Shown here piece by piece: positions 15,326 through 23,172 of a stretch of 39,691 bases of DNA (positions within the stretch are counted from its first letter, which is position 1; every line of letters begins with the position of its first letter). Both the position numbers and the translations under genes were made by a program. The notes under the pieces were generated by a model, which was not told where the DNA came from, made no database searches, and saw nothing but the letters and a program-made list of their open reading frames with translations. This DNA is from Secundilactobacillus collinoides DSM 20515 = JCM 1123 (GTDB lineage: Bacteria; Bacillota; Bacilli; Lactobacillales; Lactobacillaceae), in NCBI RefSeq assembly GCF_001435975.1, contig NZ_AYYR01000129.1:49234-88924 (forward strand). Direction: 5' to 3'.

Positions 15326-16900
15326 CTAGAATTGCAACTTATCAAAGTAAAGTTGTTTCAAAACTTGATTTAGCGCGGTGAAGTCTGGCCCATAATCCAT
15401 ACCAAGCAGTACAAATACCCGCGAATGATCATGGTGGGGATACGGTTTCATCTGGTCGGTAATGATCAGGTCATAGTTCTGGTCCGCCTCATACGGTTGC
15501 AGACTGACCTTAATGTGCTGATTGATGTGCGCACCCACCCGAGCAATTGCCGCGGTATTCAAAATCTGTTCCAGATTAAAATCACAGGCAATGGTCAAGT
15601 AACTGTTACTGCTTCCGAGCGCCATGTTCACGATAACGGCATACCGCATCAGAATTTTGTCGAACTTATCAGAATCCTGAGCGGAAATTGCCAGCGTATG
15701 GAAAGCCTCCTCGCAGAGTTGATAACACTTTTGCACCAGCTCATTTGCAGCTTGGCCGTCTGAAAACCGGCTCAGTTCATCTTCCGCAAACGCTTTAGCC
15801 GCCACTGAAGAGATGTCCGGAGACAATGCACCGCGATAAAATGCTAAGCAAAAATGAATCTGACTCAACGATAATTTCGTTTCTTCGGTAAACGTACTCG
15901 GCAGGCCAGCAGCTAACGGGATCCGGCCCACCGTCCGAATAAATCTGCGGTTGAGCGTGTCTATTTTTGGAAACTGCAGGCTCAAGTGTCCCACGAACTG
16001 TCGCGCACTTGGCTCATCAGTGTTGAAGCAAAAATGAATCACTAAAAAGCCCACTGCCTGATTCAGTTCCCGCGCATCCCAACTCAAATGGACCTGGTGA
16101 AAGTAATGTTGCAGATTATCTGAAAATTGTTTGATAAAGGGCGCGTTACCGGCATTCCGGAAATTAAAACTTTCATAGTCAATGTCGCCATCCCGCACAG
16201 CAGTTAAGCGTTGTTTGACTAACCCAAAATAAACGGTCAGCATTACCTTACCCGTTTCCGTTAAAAGACTTTCAAAATTTCCCATTTTAAGCAGTTGCGC
16301 CACCCGGTCGTCTGCATACTCAAAACGATTGACCTGAATTGGCCGCCCCAACCACAGTAATTGGAAGTAAAAGTACCGAATCTGTGCCTCACACCCAAAT
16401 AACTGCGTATTTTTGATGCCAATATTGAACTCAGCCAAGCTCCGGTTTATTTCACGAATCCGCCGAATCAGCGTCGATGTGCTGACACTCAGTCTGTCTG
16501 CCAACCTTTGAATTTTGAATTGCCGATGGTTTAACAAGTAAATCAGAACCTGGTACTTCACCGACTTATGCAAATAGTGATAGTACACATCACTGAAGGA
16601 GACATCGCCGCTATGCAGCAGTGAGACTTCTCCATCGATGTTAACTACCGCTAGTTTGGGTCCCAAAGCCTTGAGATTAAACGCAATTAACTTTATATCT
16701 TCTCGAACAGTACTAACGTTTATGGCAAATGTTTTTGCAATTTGGTTAACCGTCAAAGATCCCCGCTGTTTTGATAGTAATTGGATCATTTTAATTTGGC
16801 GCACATCACTATGATCCAGTAACTCGAATAATTTCAATTGAACTTCCCCCGCTTCCTCCAACATGAGATTGTGTCCCTCATGCATTATTGTGGCTGGCAT
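15326..16900 (-). CDS. Mga-family transcriptional regulator
   Basis: 524 residues, typical of Mga/AtxA-like regulators. Two helix-turn-helix units are visible near the N terminus (about 45-75, LTVNQIAKTFAINVSTVREDIKLI; about 115-150, FKIQRLADRLSVSTSTLIRRIREI). They are followed by the long helical PRD-like core and a C-terminal EIIB-like segment (about 465-520, YDLIITDQ...RVFVLLGMDYG). Such proteins switch sugar or surface-protein genes and can be phosphorylated by PTS. An ATG at 16900 abuts GGAGG with no spacing; an in-frame ATG at 16885 has a spacing of about 15, so the start is uncertain. An inverted repeat lies upstream at 17000-17039. Confidence 0.87.
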   Translation of the reverse strand: MPATIMHEGHNLMLEEAGEVQLKLFELLDHSDVRQIKMIQLLSKQRGSLTVNQIAKTFAINVSTVREDIKLIAFNLKALGPKLAVVNIDGEVSLLHSGDVSFSDVYYHYLHKSVKYQVLIYLLNHRQFKIQRLADRLSVSTSTLIRRIREINRSLAEFNIGIKNTQLFGCEAQIRYFYFQLLWLGRPIQVNRFEYADDRVAQLLKMGNFESLLTETGKVMLTVYFGLVKQRLTAVRDGDIDYESFNFRNAGNAPFIKQFSDNLQHYFHQVHLSWDARELNQAVGFLVIHFCFNTDEPSARQFVGHLSLQFPKIDTLNRRFIRTVGRIPLAAGLPSTFTEETKLSLSQIHFCLAFYRGALSPDISSVAAKAFAEDELSRFSDGQAANELVQKCYQLCEEAFHTLAISAQDSDKFDKILMRYAVIVNMALGSSNSYLTIACDFNLEQILNTAAIARVGAHINQHIKVSLQPYEADQNYDLIITDQMKPYPHHDHSRVFVLLGMDYGPDFTALNQVLKQLYFDKLQF

Positions 16901-16999
16901 CCTCCAAATTTTTTAAACGTACTTGCAATGACTAATACACCCCATTGATCAGTCATTTAACATGAATACTACCATTTTATAGCCAATTTTCGGCCCGCG

Positions 17000-17039
17000 A
17001 CTATCAATTTTTGACACTTGCCTATAAAAAGTTGATAGT
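17000..17039. promoter_or_regulatory. Inverted repeat upstream of the Mga-like gene
   Basis: ACTATCAA (17000-17007) and TTGATAGT (17032-17039) are perfect 8-bp arms separated by 24 bp. A related TTGATCAGT occurs near 16946. It may be an operator of the Mga-like gene or its own binding site. Confidence 0.4.
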
Positions 17040-17149
17040 GCCACCCCAAGATTTTTTCGTATGTGTTTAAATCTGTTTAAAAATTGTCATAGATTGCCTT
17101 TTTGAGCGCAGTTATTGAACTGATTGTGTCCCTGAAACTGGTTATACTG

Positions 17150-17310
17150 TAGGTGCAGCTGTGATACCTAGTTATTCCGAGTTGTGTTGGCTGGGCAGAT
17201 ACTCCCCTACCACGGACACCGTCAACATGCATCTCCCTTAAACAGTTGCAAACAAGAAAAATCCTAAACGTCTGGACATTAGCCCTTGTGGTTAATGCCC
17301 TTTTTGTGTC
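17150..17310 (+). ncRNA. Candidate small RNA
   Basis: A TATACT -10 at 17143-17148 (poor -35) is followed by about 155 nt without a reading frame, ending in a terminator-like hairpin (GG-A-CATTA-G-CC, loop CTTGT, GG-T-TAATG-CC, then CTTTTTG, about 17276-17308). The first 65 nt can close on themselves (GTAGG at 17149 with CCTAC near 17206). No known RNA family recognised; not confirmed. Confidence 0.4.
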
Positions 17311-17466
17311 GGATAATCCTTGATATCGCACGAACAAAGCTTACCGAATGAATCCCTCGGGTTTATCATAACAATAAATTGCAGAAAGGTTGGGAATGAC
17401 GGCTCGAAGATTGGAGCAGCCGGGCGATTGTTGTTTTGTTGAGGTGGTTATTTAGGGCTACTGTTG

Positions 17467-17592
17467 TTGTCGCGTGCGATTTTATCTTACTGTGCCTATA
17501 TGTGCTCCGCGAGGCAAGGGGATACTGCTTTGCCGCTTGCGCTTTGATTTTACTGCGCCTATACGTGCTCCGCGAGGCAAGGGACTACTGCA
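17467..17592. repeat. 63-bp imperfect tandem duplication of the repeat's left arm
   Basis: Units 17467-17529 and 17530-17592 are adjacent and share TTGYCGC, TTACTG(T/C)GCCTATA and TGTGCTCCGCGAGGCAAGG/CGTGCTCCGCGAGGCAAGG. The second unit continues into the complete structured repeat; the first is an orphan half-copy. The GGGCTACTG just before 17467 may be a decayed third unit. Confidence 0.75.
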
Positions 17593-17680
17593 TAAGGGAC
17601 TCTGGGCCAAAAAGTCAGACCCGGACTTTTCGGCCCAGAGTCCCTTATGCTCCGTCCCTTAACCGCCTCGCTCCGCACTC
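17564..17680 (-). repeat. Structured interspersed repeat, copy 2 (117 bp)
   Basis: Same length, outer arms and internal loops as 93-209, but the middle stem is AAGGGAC/GTCCCTT (copy 1: GAGGGC/GCCCTC) and the long stem is ATAAGGGACTCTGGGCC / GGCCCAGAGTCCCTTAT. These are compensatory changes on both sides. Its single long-stem mismatch is A.C on the plus strand, i.e. U.G on the minus strand, again pointing to a minus-strand RNA. The minus-strand internal loops are GGA opposite GGA and CGGAG opposite CAGTA, purine-rich as in non-canonical RNA motifs. Confidence 0.85.
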
Positions 17681-17784
17681 TAAAAATCTTCACACCTTTT
17701 TAAGTTAGCTTTAACCTATAGTCTTTATAGTTAATATCAATCAAGCGATACAAACAACTTCGCACACTGAAAGGATGACCGCCC

Positions 17785-17958
17785 ATGATTATGATGACGC
17801 CTAAAGCTAACAACACCAACACCAATTTTACTTCCCCGCTCCAACACATTAAGCTTCGTCACTTGGACATCAATCCCGTCAGCTCGCCGATTGTTTTCCG
17901 GAAGCGTGCCAACCCCCTTGTCACGCCGAACTGGAGTTACACCCCTTCCTCTAAATAA
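17785..17958 (+). CDS. Small basic protein of unknown function (57 aa)
   Basis: A 57-residue ORF beginning MIMMTPKANNTNT and ending in YTPSSK. AAAGGA lies 9 nt before the ATG, a good translation signal. It is rich in Asn, Pro, Thr and basic residues, with no TM segment, cysteine or signal peptide. It stands between the structured repeat and the terminator at 18032-18072, in the same direction as that terminator, which supports transcription. I do not recognise it, and it could be a chance frame. Confidence 0.45.
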   Translation: MIMMTPKANNTNTNFTSPLQHIKLRHLDINPVSSPIVFRKRANPLVTPNWSYTPSSK

Positions 17959-18031
17959 CTGATATTCCCCCAAACACAATCCACTCGGGTGTAACGTATC
18001 TGCTTCAGTTTCAACCCCCTTTCCTCAATAT

Positions 18032-18072
18032 AAAAAATAGCGCCGACCTTCCCCTGGGTCAGCGCTATTTTT
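18032..18072 (+). terminator. Terminator after the 57-aa ORF
   Basis: AAAAATAGCGCCGACC / GGTCAGCGCTATTTTTA with one C/A mismatch and an 8-nt loop. Confidence 0.88.
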
Positions 18073-18135
18073 ATGCTGTCATTAGAATCACAGTTTCCAA
18101 CTTTTCTAAACTTAACACTTTCGTTACCTTTACGG

Positions 18136-18164
18136 TTGACTAATTCAGCGCGCTAGATTAGCAT
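18136..18164 (+). promoter_or_regulatory. Promoter of the DegV gene
   Basis: TTGACT (18136-18141), 17-bp spacer, TAGCAT (18159-18164), about 40 nt before the coding start. Confidence 0.6.
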
Positions 18165-18211
18165 AATTGACGATATCAACTTTTACTTGTCACGATTTTA
18201 AGGGGAAAACT

Positions 18212-19108
18212 ATGTCAATCGCAATTATTACGGATAGCACCGCCTATCTTTCATCCCAATTCATTCACGATCATCAAAATTTGCTGATCGCGCCTGTGCC
18301 AGTGCTGTGGCATGGCAAAACTTATACCGACATGGTGGACATCACACCAGACACCTTTTATCCAGAACTTGCCAAGTCCGCCGACATGCCGTCAACATCC
18401 ATGCCAAGTTTAGGTACCATGGAAGACCTGTTGGATCAGGCGCAGAAAAAGGGCTATGACGACGTGGTGATCATTCCAATGTCAAAGGGTATCAGCTCCT
18501 TTGCTGCAAACTTACACGAGCTGACGGACCACAACGAACCACGCGTTCACCTATTTGACACTAATAGTACTGCCGGGGGAAATAATCTCTTAGTTCGCTT
18601 GGCCGTCCAAATGGCAACGGCACAATTTAGCATCGATGAAGTTCTTCAAGGCCTGACCACCTTGCGCGATTCCATGACAATTGAGTTTGTGGTCAAAGAT
18701 TTGACCCACTTACAGCGAACCGGCCGCATCAGCAACACAGCCCGAATCTTGGGAAGTCTGCTTCACGTCTGCCCGGTGCTGACAATGGACGTGCACGGTA
18801 ACGGAAAAATCACACCAATGGCCAAAGAACGGACCGAAAAACGGGCGTTAAACCATATTCAGGGTGACATTCAACGCATCATGGACGCGAATACTGCTCT
18901 GCCGTATGCCGCCGTGGTGTTTGATGGTAACCATGCCACGGCAAAGGCCCGCTGGGTTGACCAGCTAAAGGCCAAATTTCCCGGGTTGGCCATCGATACC
19001 AGCTTCATCGGCCCCGCAATCGGCTGCCATACCGGCTCCGGTGTGTTAGGGATTGCTTGGGCTTATGACGGCGAAGCAATTATTGACCAGATACGGCGTC
19101 AACGATAA
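18212..19108 (+). CDS. DegV family fatty-acid-binding protein (FakB-like)
   Basis: 298 residues. The N-terminal MSIAIITDSTAYL carries the conserved DST fatty-acid carboxylate-binding element. Further family marks are SMPSLGTMEDLL, FDTNSTAGGNN and HLQRTGRISNTARILGSLL. DegV/FakB proteins present exogenous fatty acids to the kinase FakA for phosphorylation and phospholipid synthesis. AAGGGG at 18199-18204 fixes the start at 18212 although the frame is open further up. It has its own promoter and terminator; no fakA is in the window. Confidence 0.92.
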   Translation: MSIAIITDSTAYLSSQFIHDHQNLLIAPVPVLWHGKTYTDMVDITPDTFYPELAKSADMPSTSMPSLGTMEDLLDQAQKKGYDDVVIIPMSKGISSFAANLHELTDHNEPRVHLFDTNSTAGGNNLLVRLAVQMATAQFSIDEVLQGLTTLRDSMTIEFVVKDLTHLQRTGRISNTARILGSLLHVCPVLTMDVHGNGKITPMAKERTEKRALNHIQGDIQRIMDANTALPYAAVVFDGNHATAKARWVDQLKAKFPGLAIDTSFIGPAIGCHTGSGVLGIAWAYDGEAIIDQIRRQR

Positions 19109-19111
19109 AAC

Positions 19112-19160
19112 AAAAACAGGCTTATAGCACGCAACCGTGCTAATAAGCCTGTTTTTTTTG
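19112..19160. terminator. Strong bidirectional terminator
   Basis: AAAAACAGGCTTAT-AGCACG / CGTGCT-AATAAGCCTGTTTTTTTT, loop CAAC. It serves DegV (+) and the convergent SDR-cupin-CMD operon (-). Confidence 0.92.
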
Positions 19161-19186
19161 TGGTTAGCAACACACATTTGACGCAA

Positions 19187-19504
19187 TTAGTCTTTGTAGA
19201 TTTCTTTAGCCAGAGTAAAGGCAGACCAAGCCTTTGGCCAGCCGGCGTAAAAGGACAGGTGCGTGATCAATTCGACCATTTCATCCTTTGTGACACCGTT
19301 TTGTTTGGCGATCTTCATGTGGGCTTCCAATTGAGGGACGCCTTGAGTCAGCAAGCTTGATACAGTAATCAGGCTGCGGTCGTGGGCGGACATCTTGTCT
19401 TCCCGTGACCAGACTTCGCCAAACAGCACATCATCGTTTAATTCCGCGAACTTTGGGGCAAAATCGCCTAAGTTGTCACGGCCAGCAGTTTGTTTTTTAG
19501 CCAT
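19187..19504 (-). CDS. Carboxymuconolactone decarboxylase (CMD) family protein
   Basis: 105 residues, all-helical CMD fold: DRSLITVSSLLTQG, then HMKIAKQNGVTKDEMVELITHLSFYAGWPKAWSAF. The AhpD-type CxxC pair is absent, so it is a decarboxylase-like member rather than a peroxidase. It is the last gene of the SDR-cupin-CMD operon; its ATG overlaps the cupin stop by one base (TAATG). Such trios are common in lactic acid bacteria and are linked to electrophile or redox stress; the substrate is unknown. Confidence 0.88.
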   Translation of the reverse strand: MAKKQTAGRDNLGDFAPKFAELNDDVLFGEVWSREDKMSAHDRSLITVSSLLTQGVPQLEAHMKIAKQNGVTKDEMVELITHLSFYAGWPKAWSAFTLAKEIYKD

Positions 19505-19923
19505 TATTCAGCGCCTTCTTCCGCCTTGGCGTAGTCAGCATCTGAAACAGCTTCGAGCCATTCTGGAGTACCAGCGGTGATGGCAACGTGTGAGAACCAG
19601 CTGTCCTTAGTTGCGCCGTGCCAGTGCTTGACACCATCATGGGTAACAACAACGTCACCGGGCTTTAACAGACGAGCAGCCTTGCCTTCTTCTTGGTACA
19701 AGCCTTCCCCACCGGTCACCAACAGAATTTGGAACCCATCGTGATGAATGTGCCAGTTGTTCCGGCATCCCGGTTCAAACGTCACGTTACCAACGCCAAC
19801 GTTTACGGCAGGATCTGAGACTAATCCTTGCAAGTAACTTTGACCGGTAAAGAACTTCGCGTAAGCATCGTTCTTGGGACCCATTGGGAAAATACCATCT
19901 TTTACTGCTTCATTTTTAGCCAT
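19504..19923 (-). CDS. Cupin-domain protein
   Basis: 139 residues, single beta-barrel. Motif 1 is W57-H58-I-H60-H61-D-G-F-Q with G(x5)G..., and motif 2 is H95-D-G-V-K-H100-W-H102; the histidines would hold a metal. It is likely a small dioxygenase, isomerase or binding protein. GGAGAG lies before the ATG. It sits in the middle of the SDR-cupin-CMD operon and is translationally coupled to CMD. Confidence 0.88.
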   Translation of the reverse strand: MAKNEAVKDGIFPMGPKNDAYAKFFTGQSYLQGLVSDPAVNVGVGNVTFEPGCRNNWHIHHDGFQILLVTGGEGLYQEEGKAARLLKPGDVVVTHDGVKHWHGATKDSWFSHVAITAGTPEWLEAVSDADYAKAEEGAE

Positions 19924-19955
19924 AATATATCTCTCCTTTAAATTGATGATTGAAT

Positions 19956-20699
19956 TTAAGCTTGTTTTGTCGGGTAAATTGTAAATTCGTTGACGTTAAC
20001 GTCTTCCGGTTGGTCAATGGCGAAATTTACCACACGGGCAACAGCGTCAGGGGTGATGCCGACCTGCTTGTAAAAGGCGTCCATGCCGGTCTTTGTTGCA
20101 TCGTCAGTAATCGTGTGCAGCAACTCTGTGTTGATTGCTGCTGGGTAGAGGCTGGCAGTTCGGATATTCGTCCCTTCCTGAGCACTCTCCATTCGAATCA
20201 CTTCCATTAAGTTGCGCACAGCAAACTTAGTGGCACCGTACACCCCGGCACCAGCATACGACTTGATACCGGCAACTGATGAGGTGGTGACGATTTGACC
20301 GTGTTTTTGTGTGGTAAAGATTGGCATGACGGCCGCAACACCGTTTAGCACACCCTTCAGGTTAATGTCGATCATCTCGTTCCATTCGTCAGTATGGAGC
20401 GCACTGATTGGCGAAGACGGCATGATCCCGGCATTGTTGAAGATCACGTCTAAACCACCAAAATCAGCCTGTGCCTTAGCAACCAAATTCTTCAAATCGT
20501 CTGGCTTGGTAACGTCAGTCACAGAATAACTGGCAATCCCGCCGGCATCCGTAATTTCCTTAACAAGGCTCTGCAGCCGTTCCTCTCGCCGAGCACCTAA
20601 AACGACTTTGGCACCGTTCTGTGCGAGTAATTTGGCAGTGGCGGCACCGATTCCCGATGACGCGCCAGTAATAACAATCACTTTATCTTTAACTGTCAT
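19956..20699 (-). CDS. Short-chain dehydrogenase/reductase (classical SDR)
   Basis: 247 residues with the full classical SDR set: cofactor motif T11-G-A-S-S-G-I-G18, N88-N-A-G91, catalytic serine about 140-141, Y154 and K158. The R37-R38 pair after the second beta strand suggests NADP(H). It reduces a carbonyl substrate, unknown. It is the first gene of the operon, behind the MerR-type promoter at 20732-20762. GGAAG lies before the ATG. Confidence 0.92.
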   Translation of the reverse strand: MTVKDKVIVITGASSGIGAATAKLLAQNGAKVVLGARREERLQSLVKEITDAGGIASYSVTDVTKPDDLKNLVAKAQADFGGLDVIFNNAGIMPSSPISALHTDEWNEMIDINLKGVLNGVAAVMPIFTTQKHGQIVTTSSVAGIKSYAGAGVYGATKFAVRNLMEVIRMESAQEGTNIRTASLYPAAINTELLHTITDDATKTGMDAFYKQVGITPDAVARVVNFAIDQPEDVNVNEFTIYPTKQA

Positions 20700-20731
20700 G
20701 TTTTTAAAACTTCCTTTCTTAATTCTTCTTC

Positions 20732-20762
20732 AGAATAGACCTTCAAGTACACTTGAAGGCAA
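20732..20762 (-). promoter_or_regulatory. MerR-type promoter/operator of the SDR-cupin-CMD operon
   Basis: On the minus strand, TTGCCT (20762-20757) and TATTCT (20737-20732) are separated by 19 bp. That over-long spacer is filled by the palindrome CCTTCAAGT-AC-ACTTGAAGG (20740-20759). A 19-bp spacer holding a dyad is the hallmark of MerR-family activators, which untwist the DNA. No merR gene lies in this window. Confidence 0.85.
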
Positions 20763-20780
20763 GTGTTTAACTCAAAATAA

Positions 20781-20911
20781 TTTAAAAAGCCCTCAACCAC
20801 CGAGAACTAATCCCGGTGTTGAGAGCTTTATGCGCGTAAATAAATTTCTGTCATTGATCTGGCCACACGTCTTCGTTAAAGACTTGCCATGCATTCCGTA
20901 TTTACAAGTTT
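20781..20911 (-). ncRNA. Candidate small RNA upstream of the SDR operon
   Basis: A separate minus-strand promoter, TTCAAC (20946-20941), 17 bp, TATGCT (20923-20918), with TGG before the -10, drives about 130 nt. These end in a terminator: AGCTCTCAACACCG / CGGTGGTTGAGGGCT, then TTTTTAAATT (20829-20783). An internal hairpin TGGC...GTCTT-TAAC-G-AAGAC...GCCA lies near 20862-20890. No reading frame is convincing. It may be a stand-alone small RNA or an attenuated leader. Confidence 0.5.
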
Positions 20912-20946
20912 CAATTTAGCATACCATCAGAGTGATTTGCGTTGAA

Positions 20947-21117
20947 GCTGATTTACCTCCAGCTGTGTGCCTGCCGAAGCTCGCAGCGATGGAAAGTTTA
21001 GACTGCTGGCCAGCGACTTCAATCACTTCAGAGCAACCCCGCAAGGTCAATCCGCGTCACGAAGCGATAGATGTCGTAACTACTTGCAACCTGTTCCAAC
21101 GCTCCACATGACAGGCG
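20947..21117. other. Non-coding gap between MarR gene and candidate small RNA
   Basis: No gene seen. No clear terminator directly follows the MarR gene; read-through would reach the hairpin at 20783-20829. Confidence 0.4.
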
Positions 21118-21540
21118 TTACTTCTTATTCTCTTCGATCCAAAACTTCAACGCCCGATTAACAATGGCCATTTCAGCTGGTGAAAAAGCCGCTTCGACTT
21201 TGGCCTGTTGATTATCAATGTAACTTTCCACATGCTGTTTCAACTCCACAGCCTTCTGCGTTAAGATCACCTGCTTCTGCCGGGCGTCACTGGCAGCCGA
21301 TTGACGCACCACGAGGCCCTTGCGCTCCATGCGTTGCAGCAGGACCGTTGCCGTGGAACGTTGAATGTTAAATTCTGCCTCAATATCGCGCTGGAGAACA
21401 ACGTCGTTTGACCGGCGTCCCAGAAAATCAATCATCGACATTTGGACCCCCGTTAGACCGTATTGTCGCGCGTAGGCGTCCATTGCCTTGTCCTGGTCGT
21501 TAGCTGCGCGTTTTATTAATACACCAAAATTAGATGCCAT
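21118..21540 (-). CDS. MarR-family transcriptional regulator
   Basis: 140 residues with a winged-helix domain: VQMSMIDFLGRRSNDVVLQRDIEAEFNIQRSTATVLLQRMERKGLVVRQ (about 33-82), followed by the wing with AASDARQKQVILT. Flanking helices should make the dimer. It lies 18 bp behind the exporter gene on the same transcript and probably represses it through the inverted repeat at 22984-23005. AGGAG lies upstream of the start. The ligand is unknown. Confidence 0.92.
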   Translation of the reverse strand: MASNFGVLIKRAANDQDKAMDAYARQYGLTGVQMSMIDFLGRRSNDVVLQRDIEAEFNIQRSTATVLLQRMERKGLVVRQSAASDARQKQVILTQKAVELKQHVESYIDNQQAKVEAAFSPAEMAIVNRALKFWIEENKK

Positions 21541-21558
21541 TTTTTTACCTAGTTTCTC

Positions 21559-22968
21559 CTAATTTTCTGTTTGGCCAGTGGTTGTGCGAACCGAGCGCAT
21601 CAACGAAACAAGTGACACGACCATGACGATTGCTAAGACCAGCAGTGCGTGCTGCGTCCCAACGGCGGTCAAATGTGCCTGCGTGCCGTGACCGGATTGG
21701 CTGGCCGCCACAATGGCGGAGACGATTGACGTCCCGGTAGCGCCGGCGAACTGCTGCAAGGTGTTTAAAACGGCGTTCCCATCACTCTGCTGTTGTGTGC
21801 TCAATTCTGCTAGCCCGCTTGTCATGATGTTCCCGAAACTTAACCCGATACCAAACATATAGCCCAAATATACACTGATAATGACGATATTGCTCATGTT
21901 TTGCGCTAAAATAGTGAAAACAATCAGACAAACCAATACCAGTCCGCAACCAAATAAAATTGGTTTTCGCGCGCCGAAATTGTCGAGAATCCGACCACTT
22001 ATCGGCGCCAGGGCAGCCCCCAAGGCAGCGCCTGGTAAAACGACCAGCCCGGCAATCGTGGAGGTTGAGCCGTTGACCAGCTGAATGTAGTTTGGCAACA
22101 GGAACGACATCCCTAACGAGATCAGCTGTAACAGGAAGAACGACAGGACGTGGCCGCTGAATCTGCCGGTTGTCATAACGCGCAGATCGATGACGGGTTG
22201 GGCGATATGCATTGACCGGTAAACCAATCCGACCAGTCCGATGACACCGATAAGCAGTGCACCACCAATATCGAGACTAAGAAAACTGGCACTGCCGATG
22301 TTACTGAAGCCCACGATCAAACCAATAAACGTGACCATAATCAGCAATACACTGATAACGTCCAACCGTACTTTACGAATCTGACTTTTTTGTTCAATCG
22401 TCATGATTCCGATAACCAGTGAGATGATTAATAACGGCCACAGAATGATGAAGACAAAGCGCCAGCCAAGGTAGTTGGCAACGATGCCGCCAAAGGTTGG
22501 CCCAATGGCTGGGGCAACGGCGGTGATGAGGGTTCCGACCCCCATCATGAGCCCCCGTTTACTGATGGGTACCTGTTCCAAAATAATGTTAAACATCAGC
22601 GGCAGGGCAATTCCTGTTCCAAACCCCTGAACGATTCGGCCAAATAATAACAGTGTAAAGGCCGGTGCCGTTGCATCGATCAGAACGCCGGCCATAAACA
22701 GCAGATTCGCCGTGATAAACAGCGATTTCGTTTTGAACCGCCGCTTAAACGTAGCTGATAGTGGTACGATGATGGCCACGGTCAACAGATAGCCAGTCGT
22801 CATCCACTGTACGGTGCTGGTAGTGACATTGAATTGTTTCATTAATGTGGGAAAGGTCACGTTCATTGACGTTTCCACAATGACCCCGCAAAACGACATC
22901 AGCCCAGTGGCAATCACCGCGGCAATGACTTTTGGGTCAATTTTTTGAGTTCTTTTTGTTTCTTGCAT
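21559..22968 (-). CDS. DHA2-family (14-TM) multidrug efflux MFS transporter
   Basis: 469 residues, about fourteen hydrophobic segments, EmrB/LmrB/QacA type. Marks are the N-terminal ETSMNVTFPTLMKQFNVTTSTVQWMTTGYLLTVA (DHA2 helix 1-2 pattern) and GRIVQGFGTGIALPLMFNIIL (motif B-like arginine region with motif C following). A proton-driven drug exporter. AGGAGTG lies before the ATG. It is first gene of the exporter-MarR operon, with a TTGACA promoter and operator immediately upstream. Confidence 0.92.
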   Translation of the reverse strand: MQETKRTQKIDPKVIAAVIATGLMSFCGVIVETSMNVTFPTLMKQFNVTTSTVQWMTTGYLLTVAIIVPLSATFKRRFKTKSLFITANLLFMAGVLIDATAPAFTLLLFGRIVQGFGTGIALPLMFNIILEQVPISKRGLMMGVGTLITAVAPAIGPTFGGIVANYLGWRFVFIILWPLLIISLVIGIMTIEQKSQIRKVRLDVISVLLIMVTFIGLIVGFSNIGSASFLSLDIGGALLIGVIGLVGLVYRSMHIAQPVIDLRVMTTGRFSGHVLSFFLLQLISLGMSFLLPNYIQLVNGSTSTIAGLVVLPGAALGAALAPISGRILDNFGARKPILFGCGLVLVCLIVFTILAQNMSNIVIISVYLGYMFGIGLSFGNIMTSGLAELSTQQQSDGNAVLNTLQQFAGATGTSIVSAIVAASQSGHGTQAHLTAVGTQHALLVLAIVMVVSLVSLMRSVRTTTGQTEN

Positions 22969-22983
22969 ATTTCACACTCCTAT

Positions 22984-23037
22984 TTTCGTTAGCAATCTAA
23001 CGAAATATAGCGTAGCGCGATTGTTGCAAGATGTCAA
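22984..23037 (-). promoter_or_regulatory. Promoter and MarR operator of the exporter operon
   Basis: Minus strand: TTGACA (23037-23032), 17-bp spacer, TACGCT (23014-23009). Directly downstream, over the expected start site, lies TTTCGTTAG-CAAT-CTAACGAAA (22984-23005), 9-bp perfect arms. The position fits repression by the co-transcribed MarR protein. Confidence 0.78.
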
Positions 23038-23107
23038 AGGATAGTTTTCATTATTCTGGCTCGAGTGAAATTCTTGCAAAATCGTATCTTCAGTGCGATA
23101 ACAATCC

Positions 23108-23159
23108 TTGCATTCAGTCTGGTGATTCGGTATGATGTAAATCGTAATTATTACGTTAT
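23108..23159 (+). promoter_or_regulatory. Promoter with Zur box for rpmG-orf39-rpmF
   Basis: TTGCAT (23108-23113), 17-bp spacer, TATGAT (23131-23136), followed at once by TCGTAATTATTACGT (23142-23156). This matches the Firmicutes Zur operator core TCGTAATNATTACGA at all but the last base. Binding there would block initiation when zinc is plentiful. Confidence 0.87.
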
Positions 23160-23172
23160 AGGAGTGAAACCC

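Larger units (their letters stand above)
16901..17784. other. Long non-coding region
   Basis: About 880 bp with no credible protein gene on either strand. It contains the inverted repeat at 17000-17039, a candidate small RNA (17150-17310), the 63-bp tandem duplication and the second structured repeat (17467-17680), and A/T-rich sequence with two TATAGT strings before the 57-residue ORF. Confidence 0.7.

Noticed and set aside
17077-17337. Minus-strand open frame of 86 codons
   Set aside because: No Shine-Dalgarno, unlikely composition, and it overlaps the candidate RNA with its promoter and terminator on the other strand.
17737-17979. Minus-strand 80-codon frame
   Set aside because: Antisense to the 57-codon plus frame, which alone has a good ribosome site.
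20970-21110. Possible protein frame in the gap after the MarR gene
   Set aside because: Short, no ribosome site, no family pattern.
23065-23172. N-terminal extension of the L33 gene
   Set aside because: It would cross the promoter and Zur box; the start with TAGGAG at 23173 gives the normal L33 length.
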